Assembly: GCA_905234665.1 (NCBI GenBank)
Contig: CAJOIV010000009.1
Span: 46,533 to 110,532 of the forward strand
From: an uncultured Bacteroidales bacterium
GTDB taxonomy: Bacteria > Bacteroidota > Bacteroidia > Bacteroidales > P3
Direction: 5' to 3'
DNA length: 64,000 nt
The notes below the pieces were generated by a model, which was given only the letters and a program-made list of their open reading frames with translations, made no database searches and was not told the DNA's origin. This document shows, piece by piece, positions 8,024-15,459 of this stretch (position 1 is the first letter of the stretch; every line of letters starts with the position of its first letter). The translations under genes and the position numbers were made by a program.

Positions 8024-10942
8024 ATGAAACACAAATTATCCCTTCTCGCCGTCCTTCTCACGGCACTGGCAATCCCCCAAACCGTAAAAGCCTACGACTT
8101 CTCCGCCGTCACCTCTAGCGGCCACACACTCTACTACGACACCGTCACTGGCGGTGTTGAGGTAACGTGTCCAAGTTCCGGTTCTACCTGGTATGGTTAT
8201 ACAATGCCAGTTGGCAATCTGGTTATTGACAGCACAGTTGTCTATTTGGGGTCAACCTATTCTGTCACCCATATAGGCGAAAATGCTTTTTTTGACTGCA
8301 CAGGATTAACCTCTATTTCCCTTCCCAACTCGCTTACTTCTATAGATTTTTATGCTTTTCAATACTGTACAGGACTGACCTCTGTTTCCCTTCCCAACTC
8401 GCTTACTTCTATAGGTCCTTATGCTTTCTCTGGCTGTACAGGACTGACCTCTGTTACCTTTCCCAACTCGCTCACCCATATATACGATTATGCTTTCTAT
8501 GGCTGTACAGGACTGACCTCTGTTGCCCTACCTAACTCGCTTACCTTTATAGGCGATGGGGTATTCCTTGGTTGTACTGGTTTACCTTCACCAGTTTACA
8601 ATAATACATTCTTCGTATATTTACCCACTTCTCATACCGGAAACTATACTATCCTCAATGACATTATCACTATATGTGGTTCTGCATTCTGTGGCTGCAC
8701 AGGGCTGACCTCTATCTCCCTTCCCGACTCGCTCACCTCTATAGGAAGCTATGCTTTCTTTGGTTGCACAGGGCTAACCTCCGTTTCCCTTCCCAATACG
8801 ATTATATCTATAGGCAACTCTACTTTCTATAATTGTACTGGTCTGACCTCCGTCACCTTTCCCAACACGCTCACCTCTATAGGAAGCTCTGCTTTCTTTG
8901 GTTGCACAGGGCTGACCGGAATCTATTCTTTGGCATTGGCTCCACCGTCATTAGGATCCCAGGCGTTCCCCAATGTCCTTGTCCCTATTTATGTCCCGTG
9001 CGCCTCGTTGCTATCCTATCAGGCAACCCCTTGGAGCGACTATAATATTCAGGAAATTCCTATGGACACAGTGTATACCCTCAGCACGGGAAATAGCCCC
9101 AATGGCACCGTGAACATTGAACGGTCATCTTGCTTGTCCACGCTCACCGCCATTCCCGATCTTGGCTACTATTTCAACAACTGGAGTGATGGAAGTACCG
9201 AAAATCCACACACAATAGCCGTGTTCTCGGACACCACTATCTCAGCCCACTTCGCCATGTATTCCCCCGATGTCACATCAAACTCGGAGAATTACTGCAG
9301 AGGATTGAAGAACCCCACGTCGTTCACAATCACGGATGGTCCTAATTTGTCCAATGCCCAGTGGTACGGCTACACAGGCACTAAAAATGACCAAGCCAGT
9401 GCCTGCGGAAACTGGGGTATGAGTTTCCCTGACTCAAACTATGTCCCCGCCGATCAGCTGGAGTCTTTCACTTCGTCGGTCTCCAGTTGTATATCGTCCA
9501 ATTCCGTTGACATCCACGGCCAGTCTGACTACCAACGGCGTTTTGTCATCAAAGGTCAAGGCTACGATTCGCTCACCCATAACCGCCTCTCCTACCTTCC
9601 TCCCGACCCGACGTTCACCAGTTCCATCCGTCTCGGCAACAACTGCGGGGGTGGTGGCGGTCAGGCCGAAATGCTGTGCTACCAGTTCCATGTACGTCCT
9701 CAGAACGCCCTCGTCACCATCTGGTACGCCCTGTCGTTGCTGAACGGGCAGCATGCTGCCCAGTTCAACCCCGAATTCGCCATCGAGGTCGAGAAACAGA
9801 CGGGAAGCACCTGGACCCGTGTGGGCGGCGACACCCTCTGCTACCTGGTGGCCACGCCGGCAGGCTCAGGTTCCAACGTGTATCCCTTCTATGTCGGCAG
9901 CACCGGCACACACACAGGTGCCTCCTATGGCTGTAACCTCTACCTCCCCTGGAACAAGGTGGTCATCAATCTCAGCAAATACCTCTACGAGACTGTCCGC
10001 ATCAAAATTGCCTCGAGCGACTGCAGATTGTCAGCCCACTATGCCTGCGCCTACATCGCAGGAGAGTGCCAGTCTGTGGAGGTTGCCTCATCCGGCTGCA
10101 CGGGAACTGCTATCATCGATACCCTCCGCGCACCTAAAGGCTTGAGCGACTACACATGGTACCGCAGCGATATCGACGGCAACCTCGTCCCCGACCTCGA
10201 CGATGTCAATGACACTATCCCCTTCGTACAACTTACTAACGGCACCATCACTCACCCCGACACCAACAACGTCTTTCTCGTCGACACCTCGCACCTCCGC
10301 GTCCATCTCGTAGCCTCCGACGGCAGCGACTCTATCGGGCTTACCGACAACATCGTCATCCGCTGCGATGTGACCTCCTACATGAACATCTTTCCCGTTA
10401 CCTCAAGGCTCTACGCCCGCGTTGTTAATCATATGGTAGACAATTTTCAGCTCTCTTCCTTAGATACCCTCATGGGCATCTGTCAACTCACTCAGACTCC
10501 CATATGTTCCAATCCTATAGCTATTTTTGAAGCCACACCCAACGCTGGCTACCGTTTCCACCAGTGGAACGATGGCAACACCGACAACCCCCGCACGCTC
10601 GTTGTCACTTCCGACACTAGTATCGTTGGCTACTTTGCTTACGAGTTCCACGACACCGTCTATATTCACGACACTATCTACGTCGACCCGAACGGTATTG
10701 AGGATGTGCAGACGGTGGAGGCCCGCATCTTCCAGCGGGATGGGCAGATTGTTGTAGAACTGGATGAGGGCTCGGAGTCTCTCGACGTGCAGGTGTATGA
10801 CGTAGTGGGGCGTCTGCTGGCCACACGGCAGGGGGAGGACGTACACGGGGGTACGCCCCTACGGTTTGACGTGCCCGCCTCGGGTGTCTACCTTGTCCGC
10901 ATTGGCGACAGGGCGGCACGGAAGGTTGTGGTGGTCAGGTAA
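8024..10942 (+). CDS. BspA-type leucine-rich-repeat secreted protein with T9SS C-terminal domain
   Basis: A 972-residue exported protein. The start at 8024 gives a signal peptide (MKHKLSLLAVLLTALAIP...VKA); an in-frame ATG at 7904 lies in the structured leader. About residues 80-310 are LRR_5 units of about 23 residues of the type CTGLTSVSLPNSLTSIG, nearly identical also at DNA level (69-base period). Then come an InlB-like B-repeat (GYYFNNWSDGSTENPHTI), a large unassigned region with SGSTWYG/GGGGGQ and many Cys, a second B-repeat (GYRFHQWNDGNTDNP), and a C-terminal sorting domain (VQVYDVVGRLLA...GVYLVRIG) of T9SS type A. It is likely surface-attached or secreted through the T9SS to which the PorW-like gene in this window belongs. 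BspA proteins often bind host proteins or other bacteria. Confidence 0.9.
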   Translation: MKHKLSLLAVLLTALAIPQTVKAYDFSAVTSSGHTLYYDTVTGGVEVTCPSSGSTWYGYTMPVGNLVIDSTVVYLGSTYSVTHIGENAFFDCTGLTSISLPNSLTSIDFYAFQYCTGLTSVSLPNSLTSIGPYAFSGCTGLTSVTFPNSLTHIYDYAFYGCTGLTSVALPNSLTFIGDGVFLGCTGLPSPVYNNTFFVYLPTSHTGNYTILNDIITICGSAFCGCTGLTSISLPDSLTSIGSYAFFGCTGLTSVSLPNTIISIGNSTFYNCTGLTSVTFPNTLTSIGSSAFFGCTGLTGIYSLALAPPSLGSQAFPNVLVPIYVPCASLLSYQATPWSDYNIQEIPMDTVYTLSTGNSPNGTVNIERSSCLSTLTAIPDLGYYFNNWSDGSTENPHTIAVFSDTTISAHFAMYSPDVTSNSENYCRGLKNPTSFTITDGPNLSNAQWYGYTGTKNDQASACGNWGMSFPDSNYVPADQLESFTSSVSSCISSNSVDIHGQSDYQRRFVIKGQGYDSLTHNRLSYLPPDPTFTSSIRLGNNCGGGGGQAEMLCYQFHVRPQNALVTIWYALSLLNGQHAAQFNPEFAIEVEKQTGSTWTRVGGDTLCYLVATPAGSGSNVYPFYVGSTGTHTGASYGCNLYLPWNKVVINLSKYLYETVRIKIASSDCRLSAHYACAYIAGECQSVEVASSGCTGTAIIDTLRAPKGLSDYTWYRSDIDGNLVPDLDDVNDTIPFVQLTNGTITHPDTNNVFLVDTSHLRVHLVASDGSDSIGLTDNIVIRCDVTSYMNIFPVTSRLYARVVNHMVDNFQLSSLDTLMGICQLTQTPICSNPIAIFEATPNAGYRFHQWNDGNTDNPRTLVVTSDTSIVGYFAYEFHDTVYIHDTIYVDPNGIEDVQTVEARIFQRDGQIVVELDEGSESLDVQVYDVVGRLLATRQGEDVHGGTPLRFDVPASGVYLVRIGDRAARKVVVVR

Positions 10943-10963
10943 TTCGAAGACGAAAATATAGCC

Positions 10964-12133
10964 TCAATCCCGCTCGTTGGAGATTTGCACCATGCGGTGG
11001 CAGACGGAGGCGATGCGGTTCTTGTCGGCGAGGACGCCTTTGTCGCACAAGGTGATACCCATCGAGGAGGCTACGCGCGAGAGGCGGCCGTCGCGGTCGT
11101 TCTTGAGGGTGAAGATGTAGCTGTGCGACGAGGGACCGAGGAGCATCTCGTTGAGGGCGGTGCACTTGTAGACCACCTCGTTGAAGATATGGTCGGTCTG
11201 GATGCCCGTCTTGCACTCCACCACGAAGAGGGTGTTGGCCTTGATGAAGACCACGTCGAGCTCGTTGTTATGCTCCGTCCCGGGGCGCGCGATGCGCACG
11301 CTGAGGGCTATCTGCTGCGGTCGTACCTGCCGCAGGATGAGGTAGAAGACATACTCCTCGAACCATCCGCCCGTGAGGTAGTCGACCTCCTCGGGCAGGA
11401 GCATGTCGGGCTTTTGGCTGACGAAGCCGAACTGGTGCAGCAGGGTGCGGACGCCCGTGATGGCCTGTCGGCGGCCCCGACCGCCGCCGTGTATCTCGTC
11501 GAGGGTCACGGGGCGGCGCATGCCGCGGTAGTTGAGGCGGAGCAGGTTGATGGCCTCGAAGGCCTCCTCGCTGAGGTTGCGGCGGCGGAAGCAGTCGAAG
11601 ATGCGCTGCGCCTCGGCCTCCGTGCGGCGGGGCTTGTGGTTGCGGCCATTGATGTCGTGCCGCAGGCCGTGGAGGGTGAAATACTCGGCCAGCGTCATGC
11701 GGTAGCGGATGGGGGTGACGACATCGTCGTTGTCGTAGATGCTGTCGTCGAAGACCGAGCTGACCACGAGGTTCTCGCGCGTCTGGACGTAGAAGAACCT
11801 GGCCCCGAAGCGGGCGAAGACGCGCTGCACGGCCAGCACGGTGTATCGCGTGCCGCCCGCGAGGTTGACCCAATAGTCCTCGTTGCGGGAGAGTGCCCCG
11901 CTGAGACGGCGGCAGATATGCTCGTAGATGTAGGTCTCCGCGCTGCGCTTGAAGGTGATGGTGCGGATGTCGGCGTCCGGCAGCCGCAGCAGGGCGGCGT
12001 AAGGTGCCACCGAGGTGCGCTGGTCGTGGGCCGAGACAAAGAGGATGCGGTTGCCCTCCTCGTAATACTCCTTGAGGAAGAGGTAGGCGGCCAACGGCTC
12101 GGCCGGATCGAATATATTGACAAGGGTCTTCAT
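10964..12133 (-). CDS. Card1/Can2-like CARF-domain PD-(D/E)xK nuclease (DUF1887-type)
   Basis: This 389-residue protein has an N-terminal Rossmann-like CARF domain with the family motif NLAGGTR (about residue 91; usual form N-[LI]-TGGTK) and a C-terminal PD-(D/E)xK nuclease: GWFEEYV (about 254), ELDVVF (about 292) and VVECKTG (about 306). That order and size fit Card1/Can2, cyclic-tetra-adenylate-activated nucleases of type III CRISPR immunity. No cas genes or CRISPR array are in the window. The start codon overlaps the stop of an upstream T9SS cargo gene by ATGA. It may be activated by a trans-encoded CRISPR complex, by another nucleotide-signalling system, or act independently. Confidence 0.8.
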   Translation of the reverse strand: MKTLVNIFDPAEPLAAYLFLKEYYEEGNRILFVSAHDQRTSVAPYAALLRLPDADIRTITFKRSAETYIYEHICRRLSGALSRNEDYWVNLAGGTRYTVLAVQRVFARFGARFFYVQTRENLVVSSVFDDSIYDNDDVVTPIRYRMTLAEYFTLHGLRHDINGRNHKPRRTEAEAQRIFDCFRRRNLSEEAFEAINLLRLNYRGMRRPVTLDEIHGGGRGRRQAITGVRTLLHQFGFVSQKPDMLLPEEVDYLTGGWFEEYVFYLILRQVRPQQIALSVRIARPGTEHNNELDVVFIKANTLFVVECKTGIQTDHIFNEVVYKCTALNEMLLGPSSHSYIFTLKNDRDGRLSRVASSMGITLCDKGVLADKNRIASVCHRMVQISNERD

Positions 12134-13629
12134 CGCAGCACTTCTATGAAGCCCTGACGCATGGTGTGGATGGTGACGCCGTGGGCTTTGAAGACATAAA
12201 AATAGGTCGCCGCAGGGGCGCGGGGGCTGTCGGGATTCCAGAAGTCGTCCTCGGAGGCTATGTTGTGGCCGTGGTAGACGAGCTGGCCGGTGCGGTCGTA
12301 GACATAGAGGTCGTTGAACTTAAAGCAGTCGTTCTCAAGCAGTCCGCCGATGACGAAGAGGTCGTTGGTGCCGTCGCCGTTGGGCGTCACGAGGGTGGGG
12401 AACGTCAGCGAGCTGTCGCAGTGGTCGCCGTTCCAGAAGACATGCAGGTTATAGTAGATGGTGCTGTCGCATCCCGCCTCGTTGTAGAGGACGACGGCGA
12501 CGTTCTCCACCTCGTCGTAGAAGAGGCTGTCGAGGAAGGCGCGCGGCAGCTCCTCCTCCAGCACCGTGTCGTAGATGGTCGTGTCGGTGGAAGGGATGAC
12601 GCTCAGATGAAAGGTTGTAACCGTGTCGCAGTAACGCCCCGGCAGGGTGTCCGTCGCCGTCCCCTCCTCGTCGAAGACAATCTTTCCCCAGGCGTAGGGC
12701 AGATCCGACTTGCAGATGTAGGCGAAGAGGCTGTCGCGGAGATGGCAGTTGCACTTGGGGCCGATGAGGGTAATGCTGTCGTGGGCCTCGCAGTAGCCCA
12801 GCATCTGCAAGTCGGTGACGTTGAATGCCGTCACCGTCGGGAAAATTGCCGATGACTTCTCATAGAACCGCAGGATAACCCTGTCGCCGCGAGGGATGGA
12901 ATCGCGATATAATGCCCCGTTGATGGGGATAGACTGGGAACTGTGGACAATCGTCGTGTCGGCATAGACGAACTCCGTGATGAAGTTGGGGAGCCCCCGT
13001 CTGCGATTGTTCAGCTCCGAGAGGCGATTCACATAAGCATCCAAATAATATTTCCCCACCGTGCCGCGAATGTCGACGGTGTCGACATAGAAGGGCACGA
13101 AGGTGCTGTCCTTGGGGATGACGGTGATGGTGCCGTAATGGTCCGAGGGTGCGGAGGTGTCGGCATAGACCATCATCTGCAGCCCGCTCAGATGCTCAAG
13201 GCCAGGGCAGTAGAGCGACGCATCGTAGTCCAGCGCCAGCGAGCGGGGATGGCAGAAGTCGCCCGCCGTGGGCGAGGCGACGAAGTTGTAATAAGTGTGG
13301 CGGGCGAGGTAGCCGGGTTCCGACCAGCGGAGCAGGTTGGCCGTGTCGTACCAGGCGGTGAGGAACACCCTGAGGGTGTCGTTGCAGCTGACAGTCACCC
13401 ACTGGCTGTCGGCCTGCGGGTCGGCGAAGAGCGCCTCGGGTTCCCAATGCAGCGAGTCCGTCCATTGCGGCGACCGCAGCAGGTAGCGCACCGAGTCGGG
13501 CTCCTCCCCATGCCCGTCCACCAGCACCGTGTCCGTCACCTCAATGCGTGCCGTACACACCGCCTGCCCCCGCACGCCCACGGCGGCCAGGAGCAGCAAA
13601 GCGAATGTTATGAACCTTCGGCTGCGCAT
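12130..13629 (-). CDS. Secreted protein with T9SS type B (gliding-motility, CHU_C-like) C-terminal domain
   Basis: A 499-residue protein with a signal peptide (FITFALLLLAAVGVRGQ), a long beta-rich middle with repeated DT-V-type phrases and several Cys, and a C-terminal domain beginning VTPNGDGTNDLFVIGG and including DLYVYDRTGQLVYHG. That domain is the type B sorting signal of the type IX secretion system, which exports the protein to the surface. The ligand or enzyme activity is not evident. It is sandwiched between a PD-(D/E)xK gene (6 bases upstream) and the Card1-like nuclease (4-base overlap). This is an odd place for a surface protein, since its neighbours look like intracellular defence genes. 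Confidence 0.88.
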   Translation of the reverse strand: MRSRRFITFALLLLAAVGVRGQAVCTARIEVTDTVLVDGHGEEPDSVRYLLRSPQWTDSLHWEPEALFADPQADSQWVTVSCNDTLRVFLTAWYDTANLLRWSEPGYLARHTYYNFVASPTAGDFCHPRSLALDYDASLYCPGLEHLSGLQMMVYADTSAPSDHYGTITVIPKDSTFVPFYVDTVDIRGTVGKYYLDAYVNRLSELNNRRRGLPNFITEFVYADTTIVHSSQSIPINGALYRDSIPRGDRVILRFYEKSSAIFPTVTAFNVTDLQMLGYCEAHDSITLIGPKCNCHLRDSLFAYICKSDLPYAWGKIVFDEEGTATDTLPGRYCDTVTTFHLSVIPSTDTTIYDTVLEEELPRAFLDSLFYDEVENVAVVLYNEAGCDSTIYYNLHVFWNGDHCDSSLTFPTLVTPNGDGTNDLFVIGGLLENDCFKFNDLYVYDRTGQLVYHGHNIASEDDFWNPDSPRAPAATYFYVFKAHGVTIHTMRQGFIEVLR

Positions 13630-13635
13630 ATCGTT

Positions 13636-14157
13636 TCAGATAGATTCTTCCATCATGTTTGTCCCCTTTGACAGGCAATCCTCACCTGCCCGATATCCCC
13701 ATTGGATATTCTTTACGATGAGTTTTTTTCTCAGTTTCTTTTCCTCTGTCCTGTACAAGTCCGGGGAGGGTGTTCGTGTCAAAACCACCCAGGCATCGAG
13801 TCTGTCAACTTTTACCTCCGGCTTATTAAACAACTGGTCGACCGTCTCCCCTATCTGCACCAACGCATGCCCGTAATCGCCACCTTTTATCTCTACCAAT
13901 ATCAACCGTTTGTCCTCTGTATATACTCCATAGTCACATTTCTTGCCATCCGTGCCAATGACGCCGGGGTCAATTCTATATTTCACAACCTCCTTCTTGC
14001 ATGCATTTACAAGCTGGTATTTAGGACTATTCTTCTGACCTTCCTGACGGAGAACAATTGATGTACGGCAATCATGGAAATCGATGTATTCCTGATTGTG
14101 GTACTCGTTATAGAACGGCCATTCGGGAGTTGCACAAATCTTACTCATCTGTGTCAA
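13636..14157 (-). CDS. Small PD-(D/E)xK nuclease-like protein paired with ATPase
   Basis: A 173-residue protein whose middle reads CDYGVY...LILVEIKGGDYGHA (about residues 75-97). The spacing of Asp and the E-x-K motif is that of the PD-(D/E)xK nuclease core. The start overlaps the end of the upstream ATPase gene by 17 bases, so the two are almost certainly made together. Pairs of an ABC/OLD-type ATPase with a small nuclease are a recurring layout in phage defence (for example the HNH-containing Septu pair), but I cannot match this pair to a named system. An alternative start is the Met three codons downstream. Confidence 0.65.
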   Translation of the reverse strand: MTQMSKICATPEWPFYNEYHNQEYIDFHDCRTSIVLRQEGQKNSPKYQLVNACKKEVVKYRIDPGVIGTDGKKCDYGVYTEDKRLILVEIKGGDYGHALVQIGETVDQLFNKPEVKVDRLDAWVVLTRTPSPDLYRTEEKKLRKKLIVKNIQWGYRAGEDCLSKGTNMMEESI

Positions 14158-15412
14158 GCATCATTAAGGCGTTATACTGACGGTTAATAATGCCGGAAGC
14201 CTCATCAACCATTTCGGCCCGTATCTCTCCTAATTCAACATCAATAATATCCATCACTCCCCCTTCCTCTTTAATCATATATGAAGCCACATCTTCAGTG
14301 GGTATCCACATGTCTTGGGAGACAATCTTGCCCACATCGTCGGGCCGCTTGACTCCCAATTTATAGGCATATATCAGATTGTTGAAAGCAGACAAGATAT
14401 AGGGGCTGTGCGTCGTAAGGAAAAGGCTGTTCTTAGTCCCCACTTGGCGTGCAAGCCATTTCACCAACTCATACTGCGTCTTGGGGAAAAGGTTCTCTTC
14501 GGGCTCTTCTATCAGCAGACTGGCGTGATGGTTATACTCATATCTGCTCAGAATCCTTTCAAATTCATTAAACGCCTCATGCGATGGGAATGAAGTATAC
14601 TCCGGTTTCTCTTTATCTTTTGTCTCCACCATTGTTATCGGGGGAGTCTTGCCTTTCACATAAGAAAGAACCAAATTCCTCACCTTCTCTTCCAACTGAT
14701 TCTGTTCCCATTTTGATTTAAGGTCTTTTCTTGATTGTCCTGACAGCATGGACATTGTCCTCGACCATACCAAAGCCAGTAGCGGAGTTACCGACTGGAA
14801 ACCGCTAGCAGCATCACCCATTTTTATTTCACTATCATCCTCCAAAACAAGCCAATCGGCATTCCTGCTTGGGTCGTAATAATATTTCACGTTGAGGTCA
14901 AGGATATGCAATGGATTCTCTTTGTCGAACAGTCTCCTTGCCTCGTCCCAATCGGCGAGATAGTTCTGCAGGTTATCCTCATAGAACTTCATCTCAAACC
15001 AGTTAGGTATTACAAACGAGATGTTTCTCTCCGCCGGAATGTATGTGATACTGCCTCGCATATATTCCCAACGATCTTCTTTCCACTCGAAAGAGAACAT
15101 GTCGAAAGGTGATTTGTCGAAGTCATAGGAGAACTTCATGCAACGGGATTCGTACTGGATAAACGAATCATCCTTGATGTAACCGCCGAGCTTATGGAAC
15201 TGTATCAACTGCTTCTCCACAAAGTCCAGTGTGCCGAAAGATTCCGGATCCTGCGTCAGCTCAATCCGTTTCTCCAGCCACTGGCAAAAGGACAGCACCT
15301 TCATCAGGCAGCTCTTGCCTGACCCTTGCGGCCCAATATAGATATTGAAGCGTTTGGTCTCAATGTTTGCCGAACGGACTGGTCCGAAGTTCTTTATTAC
15401 GAGTGTGCTCAT
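14141..15412 (-). CDS. ABC/OLD-type ATPase (AAA_15/AAA_21-like), probable defence protein
   Basis: A 423-residue soluble ATPase. Walker A is GPQGSGKSCL (about residues 27-36), Walker B LLIEEPEENLFP (about 297-308) with a catalytic Glu pair, and the switch His lies in LTTHSPYILSAF (about 331). A coiled or helical insertion separates the two halves, as in SMC/RecF/OLD proteins. No TOPRIM domain follows; instead a separate PD-(D/E)xK gene overlaps its end. It lies 47 bases after priA with no clear promoter between, so it may be read through from the priA promoter. Confidence 0.8.
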   Translation of the reverse strand: MSTLVIKNFGPVRSANIETKRFNIYIGPQGSGKSCLMKVLSFCQWLEKRIELTQDPESFGTLDFVEKQLIQFHKLGGYIKDDSFIQYESRCMKFSYDFDKSPFDMFSFEWKEDRWEYMRGSITYIPAERNISFVIPNWFEMKFYEDNLQNYLADWDEARRLFDKENPLHILDLNVKYYYDPSRNADWLVLEDDSEIKMGDAASGFQSVTPLLALVWSRTMSMLSGQSRKDLKSKWEQNQLEEKVRNLVLSYVKGKTPPITMVETKDKEKPEYTSFPSHEAFNEFERILSRYEYNHHASLLIEEPEENLFPKTQYELVKWLARQVGTKNSLFLTTHSPYILSAFNNLIYAYKLGVKRPDDVGKIVSQDMWIPTEDVASYMIKEEGGVMDIIDVELGEIRAEMVDEASGIINRQYNALMMLDTDE

Positions 15413-15459
15413 GGCATTTTTCTTTTGATAACGGAATTCTTTTGCTTTTATTGTGCAGA

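Noticed and set aside
10985..12157. 390-codon open frame antisense to the Card1-like gene
   Set aside because: Shadow frame; the opposite strand has the CARF and nuclease motifs and tight spacing with its neighbour.
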